Shown here piece after piece: positions 6,919 to 16,244 of a stretch of DNA of 37,494 bases. Position 1 is the stretch's first letter. The number at the start of each line of letters is the position of its first letter. Origin of the DNA: an uncultured Roseiarcus sp. (GTDB lineage: Bacteria > Pseudomonadota > Alphaproteobacteria > Rhizobiales > Beijerinckiaceae); NCBI GenBank assembly GCA_945957375.1, contig CAMFKX010000015.1, positions 1 to 37,494 on the forward strand, written 5' to 3'. Position numbers and translations under genes: made by a program. Below the pieces are notes generated by a model. The model did no database searches. It saw only the letters and a program-made list of their open reading frames with translations, and was not told the DNA's origin.

Positions 6919-9833
6919 CCGAACACGACCTGCGGCTCGGAGGCGAGCCGCAGGCTCCAGCGTTCGATCAATTCAGCCAGCCGTCTCCGGTCGACGGGCT
7001 TGGGCAGATAGTCGTCCATTCCGGCGGCGATGCAGGCGTCGCGGTCGCCCTCCCTCGCGTTGGCGGTCATCGCCACGATCACGACGCGCGACTTTTCGCC
7101 GTCGAGCGCCCGGATCATCCGCGTGGCGGCGTAGCCGTCGACATTGGGCATGTGGACGTCCATGAGGACGATGTCGTAGGCCCCGTCCTCGACCATCTGC
7201 GCCGCCTCTCCGCCGTCGCCGGCGACGTCCGCGCGAATTCCGAGCTTGTTCAGATAGGCGACCGCCACGAGTTGGTTCGTGGCGAGATCGTCCACCACCA
7301 GAACGCGCAGGTGGGAGGCGACCGGAGGCGGCGCGATGGGCGCGGGGGCGGGCGCGGGCGTCGCGACGACGCCGGGGAGCAACCCCACGATCCGGTCCAG
7401 CAACGCGCTCTGCCGGACCGGCTTGACCAGCGCCGCGGCGAAGCCGGCCGCGAGCGCGGCCGCGCGCAATTGCGCGGCCGGCGCCGAGGTCGCAAGGATA
7501 AGCCGAACCCGGTCGAAGCGAGGGTCCGCCTTCACGCTGCGGCCGAAGTCGAGCCCGCTCAGGCGCGGCATGTGGTGGTCGACCAGGGCGAAATCCCACG
7601 GGCCGTCAGCGCTCAACGCCCGTATCGCCGCGGGTCCGTCTTCCGCGCACACGACCTCGGCCCCCCAGGATTCGAGCTGGCGGCGGAATACGTCCCGGTT
7701 GATCGCATTGTCGTCCACGACCAGGAACCGCAGTCCGGCGAGCCGCGCCGCGTCGAGGTCGGCGGCTGGCGCGGCGAACTTGAGCGGAATCTCCGTCCAA
7801 AAGGTGCTGCCGACGCCGGGGGCGCTGCGGAAGCCGATGCGGCCGCCCATGGCGTCGACGATCCTGCGCGAAATCGCCAACCCGAGGCCGGAGCCGCCGT
7901 GACGGCGGGCGGGCGAAGAGTCCACCTGGCTGAACATCGAGAACAGGCGATCGTGCGCCTCTTCCGGAATGCCGACGCCGGTGTCGACGACCTCGATCCG
8001 CAGCCAGGGCGTGTCGTCGGTCCAGCTCACGTCGGCCTCGATCGAGACGTTGCCGTGATCGGTGAATTTCACCGCATTGCCCGCGAGATTGAGCAGCACT
8101 TGGCGCAACCGGCCGGCGTCCGCGGCGAAGGTCCCCTTGGCGCCCGGGCCGATCAGGCAGGTGAGCTCGACTTCCTTGGCGTAGAGACGCGGCGCCAGGA
8201 TGTCCACGACCCCTTCCACCAGCTCGCGAATTTCGAAATCGCTCTCCTCGAGTTCGATCCGGCCCGCCTCCATCTTGGAGAAGTCGAGGATGTCGCTGAT
8301 GAGGGTGAGCAGGGATTCGGCCGAGACCCGGACGGTGTCGGCGAAATGCCGCTGCTCGGCGGTGAGGTCAGTGTCGAGTAGGAGACCCGACATGCCGATG
8401 ACGCCGTTCATCGGCGTTCGGATCTCATGGCTGACGGTCGCCAGGAATTCCGACTTCGCCCGATCTCCGGCCTCGGCCTGCTCCTTGGCGGCGCGCAGCC
8501 TTTGCTCGAGAAGGATCTCGTCGGTGATGTCGGTATGGATGCCTATCACGCCGCCCTGGGGCGTCGCATATTCCACCGTCCGCATCCAGCGGCCGTCGGC
8601 GAACGCGATCACCATCGGCGAACCGTCGCGCGCGCAGTGGCGGGCGTAGCGGTCGCTGATCACCTTCTCCAACGTCCTGTCGTCGCGCTGATAGGTGCCG
8701 GCATAGGCCGTGTGCGTCAGCACGTCGAGAAACAGGGCGCCGGGAACGATCACGTTGGCCGAGCGCTCGTAGAACTGACGGTAGCGCGCGTTGCAGATCA
8801 CCAGCCGGTCGTCGGGACCGTACAGGACGAAGCCTTCCGACATCGACGAGATCGCCGACACGAGGTTGTTCTCGACCTCGCGCAGCCTCTCGCGCGTGGC
8901 GATCGATTCGGTGATGTCGCTCGAGGTGCCGCGATAGCCGCAGAAGGAGCCGTCGGCCGCGAAGACGGGTCTGCCGCTGACGCTCAGCGTGCGGCGACCG
9001 CCATCGGCCGCATCGACGTCGAAGACCAGATCGCGAAACGGCTGGCGCAACCGCAGCGTCTGACGGTGCGCCTCCATCAGGTCCGGCGGAGCGGCGCGCG
9101 CCATGATCTCGAGACGGTTGCGTCCGAGACCGTCGCGGACGGCGAAGCGCTCGAGAATCGCCTCGCTGCCGCCCAGGCGCGTCAGCACATCGGCGGCGTC
9201 GGTCTCCCAGAACCAGTCCGAGAGGGACTCGGTGAAGTCGCGGAACATCTCCTCGTTTCGCTTCAGCGCCTCGAGCGCGCGCTGACGATCGCTGATGTCG
9301 CGAATGATGCCGATGAACTCGCTCTTGCGGACGACGTTCAGGTCTCCGACCGACAGCTCGATGGGAAAGATCTCGCCGTTCTTGCGCCGCGCCGAGGTCT
9401 CGCGCCTCCGCCCGATGATCTTGGCCTCATGGGTCTGCAGGTAGCGGCCGACATGGCCGGAATGTTCGCCTGCGTCGCTCGCGACCATGAGAGCGTCGAC
9501 GGGTCTCCCGATCAGCTCGTCGCGCGTATAGCCAAACGTCAGGAGCATTGCCTTGTTGACTTCGCGGATGATCATCGCGTGATCCGCGATGATCACCGCT
9601 TCGCCCACGGTGTCGAGGATGATGCGCAATTGCTGCTCGGCCAGCCCGGCGGCGCGCGAGGCGGCCGCGCGTAACTCCTCCTCCATCAGTTGCGCCGCCT
9701 GGCGGGCGAGACGCTGGTCGCGGTCGGCGTCGTCGTAGCTCTGGCTGACGAGGTGGAGCAGACGCTGCAGGTCGACCTCGCCGGAGGCGGAGGTCGCCTT
9801 CTGCACCTGTCGGGCGAGCAGCCGGTGCATCAC
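6915..9833 (-). CDS. Hybrid sensor histidine kinase, NahK-like, with two receiver domains
   Basis: A 972-residue soluble hybrid kinase with no membrane segment. An N-terminal helix-rich region (LLARQVQKAT, then LLHLVSQSYDDADRD) precedes three PAS domains (about 70-180, 195-310, 325-440). Then come HisKA with the phosphorylated His near 469 (ATVSHEIRTPMNG), HATPase_c (NLAGNAVKF, VVDTGVGIP, GGSGLGLAISRRI), and receiver domains near 705-815 (ALVDHHMP) and 845-960 (VLMDVHMP). Both keep the acceptor Asp. The N-terminal region and three-PAS layout resemble NahK, the kinase that works with the nitric-oxide sensor NosP. The gene starts GTG-ATG at 9833/9830 and overlaps the FIST gene, so the two are translationally coupled. 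No Hpt protein or response regulator with an output domain is in the window, so the downstream partner is elsewhere. Confidence 0.92.
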   Translation of the reverse strand: MMHRLLARQVQKATSASGEVDLQRLLHLVSQSYDDADRDQRLARQAAQLMEEELRAAASRAAGLAEQQLRIILDTVGEAVIIADHAMIIREVNKAMLLTFGYTRDELIGRPVDALMVASDAGEHSGHVGRYLQTHEAKIIGRRRETSARRKNGEIFPIELSVGDLNVVRKSEFIGIIRDISDRQRALEALKRNEEMFRDFTESLSDWFWETDAADVLTRLGGSEAILERFAVRDGLGRNRLEIMARAAPPDLMEAHRQTLRLRQPFRDLVFDVDAADGGRRTLSVSGRPVFAADGSFCGYRGTSSDITESIATRERLREVENNLVSAISSMSEGFVLYGPDDRLVICNARYRQFYERSANVIVPGALFLDVLTHTAYAGTYQRDDRTLEKVISDRYARHCARDGSPMVIAFADGRWMRTVEYATPQGGVIGIHTDITDEILLEQRLRAAKEQAEAGDRAKSEFLATVSHEIRTPMNGVIGMSGLLLDTDLTAEQRHFADTVRVSAESLLTLISDILDFSKMEAGRIELEESDFEIRELVEGVVDILAPRLYAKEVELTCLIGPGAKGTFAADAGRLRQVLLNLAGNAVKFTDHGNVSIEADVSWTDDTPWLRIEVVDTGVGIPEEAHDRLFSMFSQVDSSPARRHGGSGLGLAISRRIVDAMGGRIGFRSAPGVGSTFWTEIPLKFAAPAADLDAARLAGLRFLVVDDNAINRDVFRRQLESWGAEVVCAEDGPAAIRALSADGPWDFALVDHHMPRLSGLDFGRSVKADPRFDRVRLILATSAPAAQLRAAALAAGFAAALVKPVRQSALLDRIVGLLPGVVATPAPAPAPIAPPPVASHLRVLVVDDLATNQLVAVAYLNKLGIRADVAGDGGEAAQMVEDGAYDIVLMDVHMPNVDGYAATRMIRALDGEKSRVVIVAMTANAREGDRDACIAAGMDDYLPKPVDRRRLAELIERWSLRLASEPQVVFG

Positions 9834-10951
9834 CCCTCGCCGATCGTCGTGATGGTCATGGTCTGGTTGTGGAGTTCGCTGCAGGCGCTCGCCGGATGCG
9901 GAGCGATCTCGCCGTAAGAATAGAACCCGAGTTGCGTGACGGTAGGGCCGAGCACCTCGGCCACGGCCTCGATTTCGTCGGCGATCCGCTGCCCCATCAA
10001 CAGCTTGCGCCCGATGCAGCTCACCAGCAGCGCGAGCGCCGGGCCGGCTTGGGGCGCGGCCTGGGATCCTGCGCGCGCAGCCCCTTCGACCAGGGCCGGA
10101 AAACTGCCGCGCATGAGCTGCGCGACGCTGCCCTGCGGAACATCGCCCGCGAAGATCAGTGTCTTCTCCTCCGCCGAAAGGCCGACGAGCGTGCGCACCA
10201 GCGTCTCGGAATCGCCCGGGCGACGCACCGCAAGCGGGAACAGCAGGCCGCTGCCGGGCAGGTTGGCCGCCTCTTCGCCGAGATATCGCCGATAGAGGTC
10301 GAGCGCGGGCTCGCCGTCGAGTTCATAGAGGGTGACGCCGTCGGATCGCGTCACCACGCGCTCGGGTCCGAAGGGCTCCCAGCCGCCGTAGCTGCCCCAG
10401 CCGAGGCGCAAAGACTCGCCGTAGAGGCCGAGGACGGCCGCAACGCCCTCGGTCGGGCGCTTGTCCGCCCCGACGAAAGTGCGCTGGAAATGCGGGCCGT
10501 CGCCGGCAAGTCCGCCGGTCAGCAGGACGTCCGCCGGCAGCACCTCGCGCATCCCTTGCACCAGCCCGGTGCCGTTGGTCTGCACGCCGTCGGCGAGCAC
10601 GAACGCGGCGCGCAAACCGGTGACGGGGAGCCGGCGCGCGAGCGCCGCGCCGGCCGACCGGGAATCGGGGAAGTCGGCGAGGCGCACTTCGGCGAGTTCC
10701 GCGTGGCTCGAGTCGAACCGGATCGCGACCGCGGATACGCTTTCGTCGTTGACATCGGCGCCGGCGATCTCTCCTCCGGTCGAGCAGCCGAGAATCCGCG
10801 CCTTGGGGAAGAGGTCGCGTAGCGCGCCATGCACGTCCTGCCCGGCGAGCGCCGACGGCGCGGCGAAATAAAGCACGATCTGTGCGGCAGGATCGTCGTC
10901 GTCGCGCCGCCAGCCTGACCCAGGGCTCCAACCGACCGCAGTGATCTTCAT
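9830..10951 (-). CDS. FIST-domain sensor protein, NosP-like
   Basis: A 373-residue protein with a FIST_N domain (about 25-215: ILGCSTGGEIAG, TGGLAGDGPHFQRTFV) and a FIST_C domain (about 225-355: LYRRYLGEEA, LFFPLAVR-like segment, ending GFYSYGEIAPHPASACSELHN). FIST domains bind small ligands. NosP is a FIST protein that binds haem and senses nitric oxide, and it is encoded beside its kinase NahK. The same arrangement is seen here, with a 4-base overlap into the kinase gene. No membrane segment or signal peptide is visible, so it should act in the cytoplasm. I cannot confirm a haem ligand from sequence alone; another small ligand is possible. Confidence 0.85.
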   Translation of the reverse strand: MKITAVGWSPGSGWRRDDDDPAAQIVLYFAAPSALAGQDVHGALRDLFPKARILGCSTGGEIAGADVNDESVSAVAIRFDSSHAELAEVRLADFPDSRSAGAALARRLPVTGLRAAFVLADGVQTNGTGLVQGMREVLPADVLLTGGLAGDGPHFQRTFVGADKRPTEGVAAVLGLYGESLRLGWGSYGGWEPFGPERVVTRSDGVTLYELDGEPALDLYRRYLGEEAANLPGSGLLFPLAVRRPGDSETLVRTLVGLSAEEKTLIFAGDVPQGSVAQLMRGSFPALVEGAARAGSQAAPQAGPALALLVSCIGRKLLMGQRIADEIEAVAEVLGPTVTQLGFYSYGEIAPHPASACSELHNQTMTITTIGEG

Positions 10952-11112
10952 GCCGAAACCCCGCCTCGGACGACCCGCGTTACCGGACGCGTCATCAAAG
11001 GAACGCTAGATTTCTTCGTCGCGACTGGCAAGAACAAGCGTGGGTCTAACGGCGTCAAAGCGCCTTCGACCGGGGCAGACGAAAGTCCGATCCGACGGCG
11101 CGAAGGCCCAAA

Positions 11113-11505
11113 TCAGTTCAGAGTTCGAATTCCGTGAGGCGAATCGAGGGAGAACGCGGGGATGGCGACGTCGAAACGCTCCCCGTCGGCGCGGACCATC
11201 CGATATTCCCCGACCATCAGTCCGCTCGCCGTCGTCAACGGGCAGCCGGAGGCGTAGCGGAAGGACTGGCCGGGCATGATCGTCGGTTGCTCGCCGACGA
11301 CGCCGGGGCCGCGCACGTCCTGCTGACGGCCTTCCGCATCGGTAATGCTCCAATGGCGCTCGAGCAGCGTCACCGGCGTCTCGCCGAGATTGGCGATTTC
11401 GATGTCGTAGCGCCAGAAATAGCGGCTTTCCGACGGATTGGATCGGTCCGGCTCGAAGCTCGGCTCGACCGTGACTTTGACCTGATGCGTGACCGTCATG
11501 TACAT
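11113..11505 (-). CDS. apaG: ApaG-domain protein
   Basis: A 130-residue protein of the ApaG (DUF525) family, a small immunoglobulin-like fold. Visible family features are VKVTVEPSFEPDRSNP, FWRYDIEIANLG, LLERHWSITDA, GPGVVGEQPTIMPGQ, FRYASGCPL and GLMVGEYRMV. Enterobacterial apaG was linked to Co/Mg efflux; the biochemical role remains unclear. ATG at 11505 is chosen because family members begin M-Y shortly before the VTVEP strand; ATG 11499 and TTG 11511 are alternatives. It is divergent from argE. The 160-base gap behind it, toward the FIST gene, shows no gene or clear signal. Confidence 0.92.
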   Translation of the reverse strand: MYMTVTHQVKVTVEPSFEPDRSNPSESRYFWRYDIEIANLGETPVTLLERHWSITDAEGRQQDVRGPGVVGEQPTIMPGQSFRYASGCPLTTASGLMVGEYRMVRADGERFDVAIPAFSLDSPHGIRTLN

Positions 11506-11600
11506 GAGCAAGGCATATTAGCCGAGCCCGTCGCATCGTCTACTGGCGCGTTGGCGATTTTTTGGGTTCCATTTCCCGGAGCCGGACAGGAAAGCCTGCG

Positions 11601-12764
11601 ATGAGCCACGACCGTCTCGCCGAGGCCAAAGCGCTGCTCGCCCACCTGATCGCCTTCGAGAGCGTCAGCGACCAGTCGAATCTGCCGCTGATCGCCTGGG
11701 TCGAGGACTATCTCGCATCCCGTGGCGTGGCGTCCCGGCGGGCCCCGAACGGGGCGGGCGACAAGTGCGCGCTGCTCGCGACCATCGGGCCGCGGGTCGA
11801 CGGCGGGGTCGTGCTGTCCGGCCACACCGACGTCGTCCCGGTCGAGGGCCAGCCGTGGACCAGCCCGCCGTTCGTCATGCGCGAGGCCGACGGCCGGCTT
11901 TACGGCCGCGGCGCCTGCGACATGAAGGGATTCGCCGCCTGCGTGCTGGCGATGGTTCCGGCCTTCCTCTCCGTCGGGCTGAAGCGTCCGATCCACATTG
12001 TGCTGAGCTACGACGAAGAAACCACCTGCCTCGGCTCGACCGACGTGATCGCCTGGTTCGGCAAGGACGAGCCGCGTCCGGGCGCGGTGGTCGTGGGCGA
12101 ACCGACGATGATGGAGGTCGCCGACGCGCACAAGAGCGTGGCGACGGTCCGGACCGTGGTGCGCGGCTGCGAGGCCCATTCGGCGCTGCCCGCCCTCGGC
12201 GCCAACGCCGTCGCGACTGCGGCCGACATCGTGAGCGAGATCGGTCGCCTCGCCCGGGAATACGAGCAGGGTCCGCTCGACCCGCGCTTCGCTCCGCCCT
12301 ATTCGACCCTGCACGTCGGGGTGATTCACGGGGGCACGGCGCGCAACATCCTCGCCCGGGAATGCGCCTTCGACTGGGAGTTCCGCGGCTTGCCGGGCGT
12401 CGCGCCGAGCCTGCCGGTCGGCCAGGTGCAGGCCTTCGTCGACAGGGTCGCGCTGCCCCGCCTGACGCGTTTCGTCTCGGGTCCGTCGATCCTGACCGAG
12501 ATCGAGGCCGTGGCGCCGGGCCTCGCGGCTCAGGCCGGGTCTCCCGCCGAGACGATGGCGCTGCGTCTGAGCCGGTCCAACCGAACGATCGCCGTGTCGT
12601 TCGCCACCGAGTCGGGCCATTTTCAGGCGGCCGGCATTCCGACGGTCGTGTGCGGACCGGGGTCGATCGATCAGGCGCACAAGCCGGATGAATATGTCGC
12701 CGAGGAGCAGGTGTCCGACTGCCTTGCGTTTCTCGAAAGGCTGGCCGGCGAATTGACCCGGTGA
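11601..12764 (+). CDS. argE: Acetylornithine deacetylase
   Basis: A 387-residue M20-family zinc amidohydrolase that removes the acetyl group from N-acetylornithine in arginine synthesis. Metal and catalytic motifs are in order: SGHTDVVPVEG (His ligand and Asp), GRGACDMKGF (bridging Asp), SYDEETTCLG (general-base Glu), VVGEPT, and C-terminal GSIDQAHKPDEY (last His ligand). The dimerisation insert contains AHSALPALGANAV and STLHVGVIHGGTARNI. The start is ATG at 11601 after AGGAAA, rather than an in-frame ATG at 11562. It runs convergently into mltG, whose stop lies only 8 bases beyond. Confidence 0.92.
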   Translation: MSHDRLAEAKALLAHLIAFESVSDQSNLPLIAWVEDYLASRGVASRRAPNGAGDKCALLATIGPRVDGGVVLSGHTDVVPVEGQPWTSPPFVMREADGRLYGRGACDMKGFAACVLAMVPAFLSVGLKRPIHIVLSYDEETTCLGSTDVIAWFGKDEPRPGAVVVGEPTMMEVADAHKSVATVRTVVRGCEAHSALPALGANAVATAADIVSEIGRLAREYEQGPLDPRFAPPYSTLHVGVIHGGTARNILARECAFDWEFRGLPGVAPSLPVGQVQAFVDRVALPRLTRFVSGPSILTEIEAVAPGLAAQAGSPAETMALRLSRSNRTIAVSFATESGHFQAAGIPTVVCGPGSIDQAHKPDEYVAEEQVSDCLAFLERLAGELTR

Positions 12765-12771
12765 GGCCGGC

Positions 12772-14433
12772 TTATTGCCGGACCGGAACGGACTTCGCGT
12801 AGCTGAGGTCGTAGGTCTTGTTCAGCAGCGGGTCGAGCCGGGTGCCTTCGGAGGCGTCGTAGATGCGCGGCCGCCCCGAGGACGTTGGCTGCGTCGAGGC
12901 GACCGCGGTCTCCGCCGCGGCCGCGCCGCCCGCCGGGGCGCCGTAGCCATACTTGGCTTCGCGCGCCCGCTGATCGGCCAGCATCGCCGGCGACATGGGC
13001 GCGGAGGCCGGAGATCCGCTGCCGTCGATCGAGGCTGTCGCCTCGGCGAACGCGTCGCCCTCGCGCGGGCCGTCGTTCACGCCCGCGACAATCGCCCCGA
13101 GGTCCTCGATCGACCGGTTCGACGCCGCGCCCGAGGAGAGCGACGACAACGCCGTCTCCATCGCCTTGCGCCCGGCGCCGATCTTGACGAGGCGCGTGGC
13201 GTAGGCGGCTGGCGCCGGCGGCGCGGGGACGAGCGGCACGAGAGCGCCGAATACGGCCGGGTCGACCGTCTCGATCTCGCCGTGGATGGCGGGAGGCGCC
13301 GTCGGAGTCGCGTCGGGCGCGAGATGATCCTTGGCGTCCTTCTCGATCTGGCGCCAGTGCGTGACGTTCCTGAGGTGCTGTTCGTAGGTTTCGGCGAAGA
13401 CGTGACCGCCGGTGCCGTCTGCTACGAAGAAGATATCGCGGGTATGCGCGGGGTTGGCGACCGCCTCGAGCGCCGCCTTGCCCGGATTGGAGATCGGCCC
13501 CGGCGGCAGGCCGTCGATCACATAGGTGTTGTAGGGCGTCGCCTGATTGAGGTCCGCCCTTGTGATCGGTCGCCCAAGCGTTCCCTTGCCGAACACCAAG
13601 CCGTAGACGATGGTCGGGTCGGACTCGAGCCGCATGTGTTTGGTGAGCCGGTTGACGAACACCCCGGCGACGCGAGGCCGCTCGTCCGCCTTGCCCGTCT
13701 CCTTTTCGACGATCGAGGCCAGCGTCACCATCTCGCCCGGCGACCGGATCGGCAGGTCGGGCGCACGGCTCTTCCAGATTTCGTCCACCGCGCGCGTCTG
13801 CGCCTTCGCCATGCGGCCGATGATCGACTGACGGGTGTCGCCGCGCTCGAAGTAATAGGTGTCGGGCATCAGCGAGCCTTCGCGGGGCGACTCCTTCACG
13901 TCGCCGACGAGGATGTCGTCCTCGCGCAGGCGCTGCACGATCTGGTCGCTGGTCAGGCCCTCGGGGATGGTGATCTTGTGACGCACGACCTTGTGCGAGG
14001 CGAGCAGGGCCTCGATGTCGTTCATGCTCATGCCGGCCTTGAACTCGTATTCGCCGCGCTTGAGCGAGCTGCGGTTGCCGTCGAGCAAGGTGAGGACGGA
14101 GAACAAGGTCGCGTTGCCGACGACGCCGGCCCGCTCGAGTTGGTCGGCGATCGAGCCGCCGTCGTCCTCGCGCACGATGTTGACGATCTTGTCGGCGGGC
14201 AGCGGTCCCGGCCGCCGCGCCTCCATCATCAGCCAGGACACCGCGCCGAACGCAAGCAGCGCGCCGATCAACGAGAAGGTCAGGAGCGCGCTCAGCGACG
14301 ACAGCAGCGACCGGCGGGGCTTCTTCGGCGGCTTCCTGGCCGGCGGGGGATCGCCGCTCGCAGGCTTCGCCGTCCGGCTGAACAAGCTCGCGCGCGGCCG
14401 CGGAGGTTCGCCGTTGTTGGGTGGTGCGCTCAT
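12772..14433 (-). CDS. mltG: Endolytic murein transglycosylase MltG
   Basis: A 553-residue YceG-family enzyme that cleaves nascent peptidoglycan strands inside the chain. It has a Pro-rich cytoplasmic N-terminus, one membrane anchor (about 45-68), a LysM-like subdomain, and the catalytic region with VTLASIVEKETGKADERPRV (catalytic Glu near 240) followed by AGVFVNRL, DPTIVYGL and YNTYVIDGLPPGPISNPG. About 170 residues of Pro/Ala/Ser-rich sequence follow the catalytic domain; such extensions occur in alphaproteobacterial members. It lies directly downstream of fabF on the same strand, the usual order in these bacteria. The 139-base gap between them shows only short GC hairpins. Confidence 0.93.
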   Translation of the reverse strand: MSAPPNNGEPPRPRASLFSRTAKPASGDPPPARKPPKKPRRSLLSSLSALLTFSLIGALLAFGAVSWLMMEARRPGPLPADKIVNIVREDDGGSIADQLERAGVVGNATLFSVLTLLDGNRSSLKRGEYEFKAGMSMNDIEALLASHKVVRHKITIPEGLTSDQIVQRLREDDILVGDVKESPREGSLMPDTYYFERGDTRQSIIGRMAKAQTRAVDEIWKSRAPDLPIRSPGEMVTLASIVEKETGKADERPRVAGVFVNRLTKHMRLESDPTIVYGLVFGKGTLGRPITRADLNQATPYNTYVIDGLPPGPISNPGKAALEAVANPAHTRDIFFVADGTGGHVFAETYEQHLRNVTHWRQIEKDAKDHLAPDATPTAPPAIHGEIETVDPAVFGALVPLVPAPPAPAAYATRLVKIGAGRKAMETALSSLSSGAASNRSIEDLGAIVAGVNDGPREGDAFAEATASIDGSGSPASAPMSPAMLADQRAREAKYGYGAPAGGAAAAETAVASTQPTSSGRPRIYDASEGTRLDPLLNKTYDLSYAKSVPVRQ

Positions 14434-14572
14434 GCCGTCTTACGGCCTCCCGCGTGCCGCCGCTCGCCTGAACTCATGACCCTCGGTCTCCGGCCCCCCG
14501 GGTCCGGCCCCGCGCCCGACTCTACATGAACGGGCGGCGCGACGAAACGGCGTTTCGCCGAATGACGTTCGC

Positions 14573-15832
14573 TCACGTCGCCGCGCGGAAGATGATCGAC
14601 GCGTTGGTCCCGCCGAATCCGAACGAATTCGACAGCGCCACCTGGATCGGCCGCTTGCGCGCGACATGCGGCGCAAGATCGATCGCCGTCTCGACCGACG
14701 GATTGTCGAGGTTGAGCGTCGGCGGCGCGACCTGATCGCGGATCGCCAGAATGGAGAAGATCGCCTCGACCGCGCCGGCGGCGCCGAGCAGGTGCCCGAT
14801 CGACGACTTCGTCGAAGACATCGTGGTGCGCGAGGCCGAGCCGCCGAGCAAACGCTCGACCGCGCGCAGTTCGATCTCGTCGCCCATCGGCGTCGAAGTG
14901 CCGTGCGCGTTGACGTAGTCGATGTCGGACACTTCGATCCCGGCCCGCTTGATCGCGGCCGACATCGAGCGGAAGCCGCCGTCGCCGTCGGGCGAGGGGG
15001 CGGTGATGTGATAGGCGTCGCCGGAGAGGCCGTAGCCGATCAGCTCGGCGTAGATGTGCGCGCCGCGCGCCTTGGCGTGCTCGTATTCCTCGAGCACCAC
15101 GCAGCCCGCCCCTTCGCCCATGACGAAGCCGTCGCGGTCGCGGTCGTAAGGGCGCGAGCCCTGCTGCGGTCTGTCGTTGAAGCCGGTCGAGAGCGCCCTG
15201 CAGGCGGCGAAGCCCGCGAGCGACAGACGGTTGACCGCCGATTCGGCGCCGCCCGCCACCATGACGTTGGCGTCGCCGAGCGCAATCAGCCGGCCGGCGT
15301 CGCCGATCGCGTGCGCGCCAGTCGAGCAGGCCGTCACCACCGCGTGGTTCGGGCCCTTGAGCTTGTGGGCGATCGAGACCTGCCCGCCCGCGAGATTGAT
15401 CAGCCGGCCGGGGATGAAGAACGGCGAGATTCGGCGCGGGCCCTTCTCGTGCAGCGTGACCGAGGCGTCGTAGATCCCGCCCAGACCGCCGATGCCCGAA
15501 CCGATCAGCACGCCGGTCTCGATTTCTTCTTCGTAGGTCGCCGGCGCCCACTTGGCGTCGCGCAACGCCTGGGTGGCGGCGGCCATCGCGTAGACGATGA
15601 AGTCGTCGACCCGGCGCTGCTCCTTGGGGTCCATCCACTCATCAGGGCGGAATGCGTCGGGCCTGTCGCCGCGCGGAACCTGGGCCGCGATCTGGCAGGG
15701 CAGGTCCGAGACGTCGAAGCTCTCGATCCTGGCGGCTGCGGATTCTCCAGCGATCAGCCGCCGCCATGTCGCCTCGACGCCGCTGGCGAGAGGGCTCACC
15801 ATCCCGAGCCCGGTGACGACGACCCGCCTCAT
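14573..15832 (-). CDS. fabF: 3-oxoacyl-ACP synthase II (FabF)
   Basis: A 419-residue condensing enzyme that extends acyl-ACP with malonyl-ACP. The Cys-His-His triad is visible: VTACSTGAHAIG (Cys near 169), YVNAHGTSTPMGD and SSIGHLLGAAGAVEA. The C-terminal NSFGFGGTNAS is also typical. The start is taken as ATG 15832 (MRRVVVTGLG), which has GGAG four bases ahead. The ATG at 15841 has its AGG directly against the codon and is less likely. It lies downstream of two acyl carrier protein genes, separated by 150 bases that contain a hairpin. Confidence 0.95.
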   Translation of the reverse strand: MRRVVVTGLGMVSPLASGVEATWRRLIAGESAAARIESFDVSDLPCQIAAQVPRGDRPDAFRPDEWMDPKEQRRVDDFIVYAMAAATQALRDAKWAPATYEEEIETGVLIGSGIGGLGGIYDASVTLHEKGPRRISPFFIPGRLINLAGGQVSIAHKLKGPNHAVVTACSTGAHAIGDAGRLIALGDANVMVAGGAESAVNRLSLAGFAACRALSTGFNDRPQQGSRPYDRDRDGFVMGEGAGCVVLEEYEHAKARGAHIYAELIGYGLSGDAYHITAPSPDGDGGFRSMSAAIKRAGIEVSDIDYVNAHGTSTPMGDEIELRAVERLLGGSASRTTMSSTKSSIGHLLGAAGAVEAIFSILAIRDQVAPPTLNLDNPSVETAIDLAPHVARKRPIQVALSNSFGFGGTNASIIFRAAT

Positions 15833-15903
15833 GCGCTCCATCCTGTAATACGCCTGCCGTTGTTGAAGGACCCCTGTCCGGAGACAGCGCCTTCAAAGCA
15901 CAA

Positions 15904-15925
15904 GGGCCGGTCGAGACGCCGGCCC
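15904..15925 (-). terminator. Hairpin between acpP and fabF (attenuator candidate)
   Basis: A perfect 7-base-pair stem (GGGCCGG / CCGGCCC) with an 8-base loop. On the minus strand it is followed by TTGTGCTTT, a poor T-run. It sits 55 bases beyond the acpP stop. Partial termination here would let the carrier protein be made in larger amounts than FabF. This is inference; no stronger signal is visible. Confidence 0.4.
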
Positions 15926-15980
15926 GGAAAGTCCCGAAGCAAACCTTCTCCCGCGGCGTCCCGCCGCGGTTGGTCGCGCC

Positions 15981-16220
15981 TCAGCCCAGTTTCGATTTCT
16001 CGATGAACTCGATCGCGTCCTTGACGGTCGTGATCTTCTCGGCCGCGTCGTCCGGAATTTCAAAGCCGAACTCTTCCTCGAAAGCCATGATCAGTTCGAC
16101 CGTGTCGAGCGAGTCGGCGCCGAGGTCGTCGATGAAGCTGGCCTCGGGCGTCACCTTGCTTTCTTCGACGCCGAGGTGCTCCACGACGATCTTCTTCACC
16201 CGTTCCGCGATCTCGCTCAT
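15981..16220 (-). CDS. acpP: Acyl carrier protein, downstream copy
   Basis: A 79-residue acidic acyl carrier protein. The phosphopantetheine attachment Ser is residue 37 in [13 protein letters not shown]. It carries growing acyl chains for FabD, FabG and FabF encoded alongside. The start follows CCGGAAA. It lies 24 bases downstream of a second, very similar acpP (80 residues). The first helix ([15 protein letters not shown]) and the Ser-37 region are the same in both; they differ mainly at residues 20-28 and in the last helix ([10 protein letters not shown] here). Both copies look intact. Confidence 0.95.
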   Translation of the reverse strand: MSEIAERVKKIVVEHLGVEESKVTPEASFIDDLGADSLDTVELIMAFEEEFGFEIPDDAAEKITTVKDAIEFIEKSKLG

Positions 16221-16244
16221 TTTCCGGATCTTTCTCGCCGAAGC

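Noticed and set aside
10952-11112. Possible RNA gene in the FIST-apaG gap
   Set aside because: No cloverleaf, conserved RNA core or terminator could be drawn.
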